The notes beneath the pieces were generated by a model. That model worked only from the letters and a program-made list of their open reading frames with translations, did not search any database and was not told the origin of the DNA. DNA of 64,000 nucleotides from Termitomyces sp. T153. Its lineage: Eukaryota > Basidiomycota > Agaricomycetes > Agaricales > Lyophyllaceae. Shown here in pieces: positions 46,313 to 58,300 of this stretch. The DNA lies in NCBI GenBank assembly GCA_018296165.2, contig JACKQL020000017.1:434001-498000 (forward strand), in the 5' to 3' direction. The translations under genes and the position numbers were made by a program. Numbering within the stretch: position 1 is the stretch's first letter; each line of letters opens with the position of its first letter.

Positions 46313-47446
46313 TGATGAGCTCCAGTTATTGCTGAGCACCATTTTTTTGGCATTTTGGACTTAGCGGCAGCTGACTACCTTGAATCCAACACAAGTCACA
46401 ACACTCAGCACATGAGACTTAGCCCAAGGATTGGACCAAAGCACAAGACTTTAGCAACTGCAAGACTTATCAATCACAAGAAGCATCATGTAGAGTCTGG
46501 AACTTGGGCCTAAATTATCAAGGCCTAGACCCTCCCTAGTGATGATTATTAGCGACCCTAGCAACTCTAGTGACAAAATGGTGTTCTCTTACTATATATG
46601 GACAAATTATCAGACAAGTACCTTTTTACTATCATTTCTTTTGCCAAGCTTACCAAAATACTTGAACGGCATCTACGCTTCAGGTATTGACATCAGACTC
46701 GTTACTTTTTGGTTTCATTTGCAATTAGGTGCCACCAAGACTTCACCTATGATTTTTCACTTAGTTACAGACTGATGCCTCATATGCACCCTAAATACAG
46801 TGACAGACGCTGTTGCTAGTGGTGCCTATTTGTTTACTTTCCCATATTATACTTTGAAACATATAAATACCTGACTGTACATAGACACTAAAAAGGACAG
46901 AGAAGAACAATCAGAGAACTGCTATCTTTGAGCTTACTAGCAAGAGATTTCACTTTGCCTCTTTTGCTCTTTTTTTTATCACCTTCAATCCAGGCTTAGT
47001 GATAAGCCTCCTTGGCTTTGACCTTGACTTAGTGTGGTGCCAACTGTGGATGCCTATTTTAGTTAATCTGACTTAACAACGCTAGCAACTACAGCTAGTG
47101 ACCAGTTTACATTTGTCCCTTAATTTTAGTCTTCCTGTTACTGCCTTTCCCCATCTCTACCCTATTCCCACACTCTCCACTACCTCCATTAGGAGGGCAT
47201 TTTGTCTTAGCAACATTACTTGTCTTCACCCTTTTTCTTTCCTGACCATCACAAGTGACCTCTGCTAGCAATAGCAACTTCTGTCGAATTCACTCCACAA
47301 CGTAACTTTTGCTCTAGTTCTCTGGGACAGTTACTGACTTGCCCTCAACTATTAACTTCCTACTGCCAGTTACCCTATCTAGTGACTAGTGTTAGGTCCT
47401 CTTTTTAGGTTTCCTGCATGGCACTAGGCAGCATAGGAGCACATCA
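46313..47446 (+). repeat. 3' LTR of the large gypsy element
   Basis: 1,134 bp; pairs with 36136-37271 and is followed by the target duplication acat. Confidence 0.93.
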
Positions 47447-48690
47447 ACATCCTCAAAATCATGGAGGTGATGAGGAACTGTGCTTCAAAAGAGTTTGGGC
47501 TGAGAGTTTGCCACAAGTTCCTCAGCCAGTCATTGGGAAGTTGTCTGACTGGCCTGGATCTCTGCCACTATAGGAGGTGGAACATTGTAGCATAAATCCT
47601 GTCACCTATCTCAATGTTCTTGTCTGGAGACTCCAGGTCTGGAGTGCCAGCAAATTTCCCTTTGTATCCATCTTCCTCATGAGGTTTACACCTAACACCT
47701 CAGACATCCTCATAGAGGGCCTCCCTATGAGGGAATGCCAAAGGGGGGGGGAAGAATTCTGGAGGTCAAGATCAGCATAAGGGAGATGCCCAGCCTGACA
47801 CCTTCCCCTTACACCCCTCGAGTAACTGTGTGGCCACCCACTCCACATCCCATCCCTGCTCCTCTGACATGTCTGACATGCAGGCCACCTGCCAACTCAA
47901 TGAGATGGGGCACTTCTTGTGCCTCAACCAACAGGGGATACACACTGATGTGTTCTGCCAGGACCCCAGCACTGGCTCCTCAAAGTTGCAATGGTTGCCA
48001 TGGTGAGCACAAAGGGCACATTACAAAATCAACTCAGCTCAACCTTGTCACAATGGCTTGGAATACTCATTGGGGCCTCCACCTGACACCACTGCAAGGT
48101 TGGGGGACCCTGCACCTGTCCCACTGCCTCCACAAACTTCTCCAGGGTTACCTCCCCCTGAGGGACCCACAATGCCTCCGGCACAACCTGGACCTCTCCT
48201 GGCCCAAAGTTAGGCTGTGAGGATTGCTCCGCCAACACTGAAACCGACTCCACTGGAGCTCTGCCTGAGGATGGAACCCCTGACAGGCCAGCCATGGCTG
48301 CAGACAATTCTGTTGAACTAAAATCAGCAACTCTGGAGTACAATGGGAACAGGCCCACACTCACAACTATGGTACATAGCAGCAATCTGCCCACAACCAT
48401 AGGGGGACTCAGACTCCCCTGAGGACGAGGGGTCAGGAGAAGCTGAAGACAATGCTGATGGCATGGAAGAATATGCAGAGGATGACATGGTAGAAAGTTA
48501 GAGAATCCCAGAGTACATCTGACCCTTTTAATGGCTTGGGAAGAACTCCCTGATGAATGGCAGCCATACTTCGACTTCATTCCCCATGCCGCTGCTGCTT
48601 GCTGCAGTCTGATCAATATTGCTCAACTTTGATTCCCACACCCCACTGATCCCCAAACTACACCCCACATCTCAAGGGTCTCAATGCTGA
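47447..48690 (-). pseudogene. chromovirus Gag/protease-to-RT N-terminal segment
   Basis: Minus-strand frames include a 195-codon open stretch (48616-48029) with VLAEQSSQPNFGPGEVQVVP. After frame changes comes GKFAGTPDLESPDKNIEIGD near 47630, then EELVANSQPKLF near 47500 and VPHHLHDFEDVF at the junction. The last motif is the start of the RT region and continues at 36135. I could not identify the protease active site. Several stops are present. Confidence 0.6.
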
Positions 48691-48701
48691 AGGAGGGGTG
48701 A
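48689..48701 (+). promoter_or_regulatory. polypurine tract before family-A LTR
   Basis: gaaggaggggtga abuts the TGTCACAAC start of the LTR at 48702, which marks it as a 3' LTR in plus orientation. Confidence 0.55.
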
Positions 48702-49721
48702 TGTCACAACCCACTCCCCAGACCTCCACCATCACTCCCAGCCCCCTCATTTCCCCAGAGTCCTTCACAATGCCCTGTGCAACTTCTCCAACCCTCTGCA
48801 TTCACTTTGGGTAACTCCAATGCTTCCTTGGCAAACCCCAACAATCCTCTGGCCAACTCTGACACCTTCTCCACAGTCATCAACACTTCCTTTGAGTCCC
48901 TGGAACCCTCCCCCACTGTTCCTGACCCCATCATACACCTTCAACCCCCCCTACCCTGGTCTCCTGACCTGCTCTGAAGCACCATGATGACTCTGGAATG
49001 GCCCACATCCCCAGCTGATCCCATCAGAATATCACTGCAGCCCACTCCTTGATTATACCCAACACCTGTCAACCCCATGCAGCCCTGTCAAGTCCCACCG
49101 CCATGCCTGCCATCCTCTGGAGCTATCCAGTAGTCAGTATATAAGTCATAGAATAGCTCCCCATGCTCTAGTCTTGATATTACTTGCATTTACTGGTTTC
49201 TTGTGTCTTGTGTTTTGTTCTATCTCTATTCTATCTTTAGTCTTGAATCTATCTCTTCCTCTGTCTTGTCTTAACTGTCTATATTTCCTTTATTTCTCTA
49301 AGTTCCTTCCATCTCTGATGTCAGTACAAACTCTGCGCATGTGCCATGATCCCTAAACATTCTTATGACAAATCTAGACTTTGCTCTTCGCTCAGCCCCA
49401 AACCCATCAAGTCTTAATTGATCCCCTGTCAAACTCCGGCTCTGCCCCCATCCCTAGCAAAGCCTCCGTCTACCCTGCAATCTATTTACGTGCTTATGAA
49501 CTTGTTTCCTGATGCCTGCCTAAGTCCAATGCTAATACACTTGGTCTTAGACTTCTCCAGAACACTCTGGACTTGCTCGGACTGCTCTCCTTAGCTTCCC
49601 CTTGCAAGTCTCTCCACTCCACACCAACTCTGGAGCACTAGGTTATAAGTGCAGGACATCATGTCCATCTAGTAAGGATTCGCTAGTGTAGCTGAGCCCC
49701 CATCATCAGCAGAACCTGACA
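48702..49721 (+). repeat. LTR (gypsy family A), plus orientation
   Basis: About 1,020 bp from TGTCACAACC to ...AACCTGACA. It is the inverted match of 1-714 and 8048-9079; this copy keeps more CpG than the others. The adjoining purine tract suggests the 3' end of a plus-strand element whose body is not recognisable. Confidence 0.75.
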
Positions 49722-49874
49722 GTAGTGGAGTTTGCTGGGAAAGCATTGGAGTTAGCTGGGGCAGGCGCTGTGGGTGAATGAAGACCAGGGTGAGTTGAGG
49801 GGGTGTTGGTGAAGACTCCAGGGGAGTGGGGTTGCTTGAGAAGAGGTCCAGAGGCCTGAGAGTGGGTTATAACA
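49722..49874 (-). repeat. inverted LTR fragment (family A)
   Basis: This 150-bp piece matches the start region of the family-A LTR (compare 8930-9079) in minus orientation, ending ttataaca at 49874. It directly abuts the plus-oriented LTR and truncates the transposase at 49875. Confidence 0.7.
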
Positions 49875-50060
49875 ATCACATGGAGTAAGCTTAGCTGGAC
49901 AGCCTCCAGGATGGTTTTCCTTCTCCACATCCAACTCTCTACCAATCCTCCCAATGGTAGACTTTCCTAGACCAGTTTTAGCCTCAATCTGATGCAGAGA
50001 ATACCCTTGAGCAAGGAGAGAAGCAACAGTAGAGCATTGTGCAGGAGAAGTAGCTTTCAT
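49875..50060 (-). pseudogene. Tc1-like transposase, N-terminal HTH only
   Basis: An ATG at 50060 opens MKATSPAQCSTVASLLAQGY, followed by SLHQIEAKTGLGKSTIGRI and the basic/acidic linker ELDVEKENHPGGCPAKLTP. This is the paired helix-turn-helix start of Tc1/mariner-type transposases found in fungi. The frame is cut after about 60 codons by an LTR fragment. The DDE catalytic domain was not found in the window. Confidence 0.7.
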
Positions 50061-50560
50061 GATGGTGGTTGAAGGTCAAGGTGTGGTTCAACCAACTTGA
50101 ACCACTCCCAAATATAACCAAACATAGTCACATGACTCTGTTGATATTCCCACATGAAACTTACTCTCTATTTCTGACTGATATAGGGATAAACCTGCAA
50201 AGTTGAAGATGCTCAAAAAACTGTCTCAATGAGTGAATATTTTAAAATGGCCATTACTCCATCAGTTTTGATTGGAATTGTATAAAATGAAATGCAAGTT
50301 GTAGCCATGATGCCATAGTATTTTTCATATTTTAACCAGAATTTCAAAGACTTCCAATCCTTCATGCCAATGTCATCTTTGAAAAAGTTTAAAACATTGA
50401 GACAGTTCTTTGAGCCACTGTATCCTGCATCCAGAAAGAGGCCAGTTGATTTGATCTTAGGTTATAGCCTATCAAGTAGGTCCTCTGGGTCTACATCAAA
50501 TAGCTGGCTGCCCTCATGGTGATAGCTGACCCAGCATCAGTAGATGCTAAATCATTGGCC
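50061..50560. other. unassigned transposon debris
   Basis: CpG-free, AT-rich sequence. The phrase 'tttaaaatggccattactcc' and its flanks may be Tc1 terminal sequence, but no inverted terminal repeat was identified. Confidence 0.35.
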
Positions 50561-52050
50561 ACCTGGGTGCCAAGGCTGCTGGCAGTCCTTCTGGCATTAC
50601 CACACTCTCACTACCCATGGCATGCTGTATCAATGTTGGGAACAGCTGGCACAGGAAAATTGTTTCTCATCTGAGCTATAACAACTGCACTTTGTTAGAT
50701 GTTCAAAAATGAACTGCCAGAAAAGATCTTGTTATCTGTCTTGCTCCTGCAGGAATTTCAGCCTTTGAAAATTGAGGATGGACTATTGATTTTGGATTAT
50801 CAACCCTTATCAAGGAAGAAAAGAAGTTTCAGCAGCTAGGATAGTCTTCAGATGAGAAATCTATTGTGGGATGGGCTCAACTTGGTCAAATTGACAGAAG
50901 TCTATGATAATTCTTTCTCTTGGCATCTGAAGAAGTATGAAGTGGTCTTCCACCTACTATATCCTTTAATGAATTTGTACAACTTTCTCCTATTAGTGAC
51001 ACACCACTATATTCATCAAAACAACTGGTAGTCATTGCTTGGGATTGGCTCTGGATGGCTGCCAAGTTTTTGAATCTTACACTCAGTCTATTACTCTTTC
51101 TCACATTTTCCATCAAGAGTGAGAGAATCATGAACAAACACATTTCCATTATGCATTACCTCAACTTCACACTGACTCTTCCTTCCCAATGATTATGGAC
51201 TGCTTCAATTTGATTCTGGGGCAATCTTACTATAGAAAAATATGCACAATTTAATGGAGCTCTTCAACTACTCCCCACATGAGCAGCTGTACAAGAATGT
51301 AATATGTGATGCTTAGCTGGACTGGCTGACTCTGGCTTACCTGTTGTTTGCTGTCAAGTAAAACTGTAACAGTCAAGCTGCAAAGAAAGCCTCAGAAGAA
51401 GATGCAGATGGCCTCAAACTTATGATTCTATTGGCTGAAGGTACACATATTATAACTAACCGAACTTTGTGGACTTCCAAAGGTATTATTAACCTATGAT
51501 CTGAAGAGATCATTGAATTCTAATAATGTCCACAGGATTAGTAAATGGCACTCAAGGTGTGGTTAAGAAGTTTTGGTACTGGCCCCAAGATAACCCAAAA
51601 TATTGTAAAGCTCCTGCTGTAGTCTTTGTTGAATGCTTAGGATATACTGGTGAGCTGGATGCTAGCAAAAGTTGTATGCAAGTTATTAACTACAAAATAC
51701 ACTACTAGGTCCAGCAACTCTATCATGGCATGGTGTAAATCCTTCATGGATCCCTACCCCTTCTGTAATTGGTTCTTGGGAAGACAAGTCAGGAATTCAG
51801 CTGTCTCATCAATAGTTTCCTTTAGCATTGGCTTGGGCAATTACTATCCACAAGAGCCAAGGACTTATTCTTGATAAAGTTACAATTGATCTTGGCCCAA
51901 AGGATTCCCCATCAGGGCACACATTTATTGCTAATTCTCATATTTAGAAACTAATAGGTTTGGCTTTTGAAAAACAAAGGCTAAGAGAGGATAGCACCAG
52001 ACATGCAGCTTCTGAATTTACAAATAGCATGGACCTTAGTGAATGTCTTC
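50561..52050 (+). pseudogene. Pif1-like helicase remnant
   Basis: Decayed plus-strand frames match the C-terminal half of Pif1-type helicases. PMILLAEGTHIMITRNLWTS can be read in pieces near 51420-51480, and the open stretch 51526-51708 has TGLVNGTQGVVKKFWYWP, then APAVVFVECLGYTG. No Walker A is seen in this stretch. Many stops and the absence of CpG mark it as old. It differs from the helicase in the Helitron and may derive from another Helitron or a Pif1-like gene. Confidence 0.6.
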
Positions 52051-52500
52051 AATGATTGACTACCTTTGATTGGAATGAACATTGTATGGCTCTTCAGAGA
52101 CAGCAAGCTCTCCAGTCTATAGGCTCACATACAAATTATTGATGCCATGAATATATTAACTGTATAAGGGAGGCCTGTAGTGCACTCCATTACATGTACA
52201 CTGATCAACCTCATATCAGGCATGTGTGTTGGGCAAACTTGTGCACATGAAACCACCTCTTGTAGGATTATAACAGTCCTACCTTCACATATTGACATAG
52301 GGGTACAACTTGTATGACCCTGGTGCAACTGACAGGGTGGGATGCTTGCTGTATTCCACCTCCCCTTGTTTTCTGCTACTCATGTGCTATCTTCTCTCCC
52401 TATGTGAGAAACAGTCTCGAAGGGGGTTATGTAACAGACCACCCTATGCAGGCCTTCCCTTTGCTGTAGTTATACATTCATCAATTACTTAATTACTATA
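52051..52500. other. end of the transposon island
   Basis: CpG-poor debris with no supportable gene. CpG returns from about 52.6 kb with the host gene downstream. Confidence 0.4.
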
Positions 52501-52634
52501 CATTTGACAGCACCTTCTGGCACAGCCCATATATCATAGTCTTCGTATTTTACATGATGTAAGGCATACCCACCCTTACGTGCATCATGAGCTGTGAAAC
52601 CATAATGATCTTGTTACATCTCCATAAAGATCCC

Positions 52635-54705
52635 TTAGACCTCAGCCAAAATTTCCACAAGAATGTCCTTGATTGTATACCGAGTATCCCAACCATGATC
52701 AACAGTGTTAGAAGACTCTTTCCTGTTCGATTCAAAGTTTGCGCCGAAAATTGCTCCAGCTAGAACCTCGTCAGATGGCCCATCTCGAACACGTAGTCGA
52801 TGAGTTACAGCTCGAGGAACCACACGCGCGATAGCCGCCTCTGATACGAACAACGTCCCAGTCGAGTCTTCCGGACGAGAGACGGAAACAGGACCGGTGT
52901 CATGGTCTTTAGCAGAGTGCAATGATATCGACTCGCGGGGAATATCTAGCGTGACGCTCTCGCTTCCACTGGCAATGTATTCATGCATTTCTGAGCTAAG
53001 TTGTCCTCGAGTACTATCCTCGTCATGTTCTCCCTCATAGTCCGTACTCGAGTAACAACGCAACAACTCACCGCCGGTTGGGTCTATCCCGAGAACTCTG
53101 CCAGCTCGTGCAAGATCATTCGCATCGTTCATTGATTTTGCGGTAAGGAATGTTCCATCCAGTTTGGGATGATGACGAACAGCGGAAAAGAGATCAGACA
53201 TGTAGAGGGACAGTTGCGAAGAGACGTAGGCGCTCCGAGCAGCTTTCTGAAGAGACACTATGAAGTCCCGGGGGATTAGTTGTTTCGGGACAAATGGCGT
53301 TTGTTGCGGTAGGCCAGAACGGCTGGCGCGGTGAGGCGTAGTGCTAGGATGCGCCGGTGATAGTGTAGGGGGAGTGTGAGATTGAGGTGGTGCTGGCGTT
53401 GGTGGATTCGAATAGGAGTGCTTTAGGGAGTGTGACAGTGTATTTGCAGCAAACGGAAGGGCTTTCCAAGCATCGCGAACGGGTGTTTGAACATAAATGA
53501 TACTGCTCATACCGAACAGATCCAGCTAGATAGAAAAGCGTCAAAAAGTTATTATTATATACAAGGCTGAGCCTACCATACTCCTATGGATCTTGGGTCG
53601 CTCTCTTGAGTTCCAGGGACATACAGAGACAAGGATAAAGTCGTCGGGAAGGTTCCACGTTCCCTGGTATTCTGTGTTTTCATAAACAAGATTAGTACCC
53701 TTGTGATGGTGGTCGCTATTGTGATTTCGATCATAGTTGCGGGAGAGTGTACGCTGTGGAAAAGGGTCGGCAACATTCCGAGCTGATTCAAATACAACTT
53801 GTCGGCGTGTCAATACCTGTGCAAGGGCTGTTTGCTCTGCTACAGATGCACGCTCAAGCCCATGTAAAACAAGAGCGTGTGGAAATTCAGGCTCTTCTTT
53901 ATGGAGTAGGGGGAGTGGATCAGTATTTGCATGTAGGAAACGCCTTGGCTGAGGCGCTGCGATAATCGGAGGTGAAGGCGCCGCAGGTACATCATCTGAT
54001 GCATAACTGTGGTTACTGGTTCCTGCAGAAAGTCTATTGGAATGATGAGGATCATTTGGAGCAGAGGCTGGACGCATAAAACTTGGGTGCCGTCTGTTGG
54101 AGCGGGACCTCGAATGACCGGGCAGCCTATACGGCTCGCCGCCATCATTTTTGTGCGACGGTAGAAATAAAGAACGCAAAAATAGACTGGGATCTTGAGG
54201 AGGGATTGCATCTTTGTACCGCTGAGCTGGTGTAGTCCGGGTGCCAATTTTTGCCTTATGTGTTGACAAGTCAAAGATGGTCGATAGAGTCTGGATCTGT
54301 TGTCAGCTTTGACATTACATGTATATACAGGCACGACACAACAACAGGTCAAATATGGGTAACAGGGAAAGCAATAGACAGCTGTCATGATCAAAATGAC
54401 CGAAGCTAGCTAATAAGCCCGGGTCGATCATAAATTGCTCACAAGACTTGATGCAGGATGATGGTTGTGCGAACCCGACAAGGGATAGACATGATACTCA
54501 CCCAGACTGTGAGCTTAGCAACCAATGAAACGTCCTCTTCAGGAGCGAGGAGAATAAGGTATTTATCGCCCGCCACCATGCATTGTAGGATTGCTTGAAA
54601 TATACCTGGATCAAGTGGAAGGTTGCCTGATGATGAGTTCCGCACATACGCAAGTATTGAGGGCAGGAAGGCAGACGAGCCGATTCGAGAGCGCAGGCCA
54701 GTCAT
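52635..54705 (-). CDS. MoxR/Mg-chelatase-like AAA-related protein
   Basis: Exons on the minus strand: 54720-54502 (ATG at 54705), 54290-53577 and 53525-52635, joined in phase 0. A further upstream exon ending at 54780 (frame ...DLIFWEYCGLAL) would also splice in frame, so the true start may be higher. The middle exon holds HALVLHGLERASVAEQTAL and WNLPDDFILVSVCPWNSRER, a pattern seen in fungal proteins annotated as magnesium chelatase-like, where a strand is followed by a helix and then PKIHRSM. The last exon has a helical lid-like region (FIVSLQKAARSAYVSSQLSL) and VVPRAVTHRLRVRDGPSDEV. No Walker A GK[ST] motif is present, so ATP hydrolysis is doubtful. The middle is Ser/Pro-rich and disordered. 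Function is unknown. Confidence 0.7.
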
Positions 54706-55018
54706 AGTTGTGATGTCGGACTATCATTGCATTAAAACATCAAGTAGACGCGGAACTCAAGACACAATTCAAGTCATACCTCAGTGCGAGGCCGCAATAT
54801 TCCCAAAAGATCAGATCGCGAATCTCGTATGACCCCGAAGCGTGTACGGAGTGGAGGATTTGGCGGTCGTTTTCCAAAACTGCCCAAGATGATTTTGGAG
54901 TCCGCGGGAAATGGCTTGCTGGCTGACCATATGAACGGGATCGTGTGACCGACACTGACAGATCGTTTTGTTTTTTTTTTCGCAACCCCGAAAAGGACTT
55001 AATTATTATACAATACAC

Positions 55019-55355
55019 AATGATCCGCGAATATCTGGATGTAGAGATGTGAGGATTCGGACGTGAGGAGAATCAGGATGCCAGTCATGATGATGATCTG
55101 GGTGTCTTGTCGTGGGGATACATATAACAATCATTCTCAGCGTCACTTCACTTTCTCCGCGCCCACCGGTTGCAGAGCATGCCTAGAGGACTGTCCCGCT
55201 CTCCTTCGTTCGACCTGTACTTCTAAGTCGCTGTACACCAGAACTTCTGTTCGCCGTAAAGGGATATCTTCTGTAAAACAGGTATGTACAGGTAATTATC
55301 CTAGCCGACTCCTTCGCTCACCTTCATAGGTCTTGCTAAACGAGTTGATAAACCG
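55019..55355. other. divergent intergenic region
   Basis: A short region between the minus-strand chelatase-like gene and the plus-strand membrane-protein gene, likely holding both promoters. A T12 tract lies at about 54968-54980. No clear TATA box was seen. Confidence 0.4.
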
Positions 55356-58300
55356 ATGGCGCAAACTCTCAGTTTCCCTGTCAATGACACCTCCCCAACA
55401 ATTTCTTATTTACCATTCACCGACACATTCCCACCCAACTTGACTGCTGGATGGAATTCCTTTTTCGATGGCTCTGGCTTTGCTACTTCTCCTCAAAAAA
55501 CTGGTAGTGGGGCTAGCTCCCATATTACATCTCATGATCAAGCTACTCTATCTATTACATGGAGAGGTTCGTTAGAAACTTCTGACCGTAGCTCGAGATC
55601 ATGGACGTGACTGCAGGTACTGGTATTCGAGTTCTAGGCCGTGTACAGGGGAAGGCGAGTTACAACACAACCCTCGATGGTAAACTTATGCCGCAAGCTC
55701 CCAACCCGAGCCTCGAAACTCTGGCGGCCTTCCCACATCTTACTGACGAAGCTCATAATCTGCTCATAACTGCTGCTATACCTCCCGGTGACAACCAATC
55801 AACACTTTCCTTTGACAGTGCCGTTATCGATTTTGACACTTCATCGAGGTGAGTTACATACTGTACGCCGAAACAGTGGTTAACTGCTTTGTTCTCGTAG
55901 TTCGCCCCTTAATCTACAGCCGTTGAATAAGAGTGATATCCTTTTCTCGAGCAATTGGGGTCACCAGACCATCGATAATATCCAGTTTCATCAATCACAA
56001 ACCAAAGACGATGTAGTTAAATTGACATTCAGCGGTGAGTTTTTGCAATCAAATTTGCTGTATGGTGTACTAAACGACTGGAGAAGGAGCTGCCTTTCTT
56101 CTAAGTGGCATGACATCACCTGCAGCCGGAAAATATTCGGTTGTCTTGGACAACAGTACGTCTATTCTGACTGGTCAATCGATCTTCAACAATACAAACA
56201 CGTTACTGTTCTACGCTACTGGCCTCGACTCTACAGTCGCGCACCACGTACAGATCACAAATGTGGATGGCAGTGATTTATTACTCAACCAGGACGGATT
56301 CCAAGCATTTCAAATTACAGCTGGACTTCCTAGGTTGGTCTGTGATTCTGCCTTGTTTATCAAAAGGTCATTGATTTAAATCATACTGTCAGTGCCCAAT
56401 CAACTTCCATTCCGTCCTCTGCTGCAGCTATCCCTAAAGGAACAATTGCCGCGGTAGTTCTAGCAGGTATCCTTGGTTTCCTGATCATCAGTGGTTTCCT
56501 GTATTTCATTTTCGTAATTCGGCCGCAAAGACGCCGTGAAACACTGGCGCGTATAGCACGGCGTAGGAAGAAAGAAAAAGAAGCTGGTCCATTGGGTGTC
56601 CTCAATATTGCTCCCACTGTTTTCCCTGATGATGTGGAAATTGGCTCACAACAAGGAACTTTGGGGCACCACAAGAAGCAATCAAGTGAAAAGTCAGGAT
56701 TTAGTCGTTGGAAACGGGAGGTCGAAGGCGGATTTGGAGGTCTTGGTCTTCTTGGGATAACGTTTAGGCATTCGGGATCGACGGGCAGGAAATCTGGATC
56801 TACAGGAAGGAAATCCCGAAGATCGGGAGCATCGGGAGGGCCTTTGGGCAGCGCGAAGTCGTCCATATTCACACTATCGTCATTGTTCACGCTTTCATCC
56901 TCAAAACGTAGCCATAGGAGAGGCAAGAAGAAGGCAAAATCCAACCAGATGAGCGAGAGCTCCCTGTCTACCGGTCTTGCTTTGGAGCTTCCAACTAGGC
57001 CCCACTCCCCTAATAGTTTCAAAGAGAAAGACGCTGAGGTGTCTCGTTTTTCTCCGGACACATACCCCTCTGATTCGGATATGCACACTCTATCTTACAT
57101 GAATACACCCCCCGTTCGACCAGCTCCAGTTCCAACGCCCGCCCATTCACCCTCAGGTTCCGACTCCAACTCACGCTCTGTACTTCGCTCTTTCTCCCAT
57201 GTGTATGGCCGAAAGAGTAGCGATGGTCGAATCCTGAGCAACGATGACCCTAAACCCAGTCCACATGAGGATGTTGACCAGAGTCGCAGCCCCGCTGTAG
57301 TAGCATCTACACTTTTACCTTCTGATCCCGGCCACCTCTCCACTCTTCCGCCGCGAGATCGAGGTAGCGCTAGGTACAGTTCGGATGACGCAACGAGCTA
57401 CTATCTCGGGTCAGCTGCAACACGTTTGGCTATTCGCAACTTGAGCCCCCGCACAACGCAATCTTACACTGAACAGATTGAGCGGCAGGCCCGAACATCA
57501 GACAAGACACCTGAACCTGCCCAACCTGCATCGGGAGTATCTCCGCTACCCAATTCTAATACCTCGTTTCTGTATGTGGCGACACCTGTGACTAGGCCAA
57601 TCGACATTTCACCAGCTGAAATTCCACCAGTTGAAATTCCGCCAGTTGAAATATCGCCGACTGGGATTTCACAGTTGCCTCGAGATGTCGTCTTGGACAT
57701 ACCTCCTTCAAGCCCCTTCAGGATCGACTTTCCAACCAACTCGCCGCGTTCCAGCAACCATTTGGAGCCGCCTGTGGCCACTGGTATACCGGAAGAGGCT
57801 GAGACCGAGCAGAGGCAGAATATTCGCACCCTTCGCTCGGGATTTCGCTTGACCCCTCCGAGTAATCCGCCTTCTGGCCGCGCAAGAAACTCATTCCTAG
57901 ATCTTGAACCTTCGACCGATATGTCGTATCGACTCCAATCTACGACCCCGTCCGAAGACTTGACACGGAAACAGGAAATTGAAAGGCCAAGGTGGAGCAA
58001 TTCTACGGCACAGACGGCTTATCTCTCTCGTAGCGGTCTGTCGTCAGCCCCCGCCACTTCGCCAGCTTCTGGTCCAATTTCCCGATTTCCCTATCCTGTA
58101 TCGCTACCGCCATCGTCCCACCACCCTGAGGGGCATCTTTCATCTCGGCCTGTTCAGTCTCAGCCTACGGTCCTGCAAGTTGAACGTGGACAAGCAGATC
58201 GTCGTCTTGCTCGACTCCGTCTCTCAGCTTTCGGCTCACTCACGGACAGTGTCCCCATGTCTGTCACATCGGAAAGAAGACCTCGTCATAGTGGTTCAAC

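Larger units (their letters stand above)
36136..47446 (+). mobile_element. 11.3-kb Ty3/gypsy retrotransposon with antisense gene
   Basis: LTRs of 1,136 bp (36136-37271) and 1,134 bp (46313-47446) start TGATGAGC and end CACATCA. A 4-bp duplication, acat, flanks the element at 36132-36135 and 47447-47450. The inner left edge reads ttttggagcccactatg, a primer-site-like sequence. A purine tract, ggaggaggatga, precedes the right LTR. Inside are gag, protease, RT, RNase H and integrase on the plus strand (37296-43664) and a spliced gene on the opposite strand (46137-44107). It sits inside the chromovirus. Confidence 0.92.
31968..48690 (-). mobile_element. chromovirus (Ty3/gypsy) body split by two nested insertions
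   Basis: Minus-strand pieces at 48690-47447, 36135-35026 and 32533-31968 form one decayed retrotransposon. From the high end they hold Gag/protease-region sequence, the RT N-terminus, the RT palm, an integrase tail and a chromodomain. The frame VPHHLHDFEDVF crosses directly from 47447 to 36135 when the 11.3-kb element between them is removed. A 15-bp duplication brackets the LINE between the other two pieces. An internal deletion has removed RNase H and most of the integrase. Confidence 0.85.

Noticed and set aside
56381..57343. Minus-strand ORFs of 235 and 82 codons.
   Set aside because: They overlap the tail exon of the membrane protein gene, which is supported by a 940-codon spliced frame.
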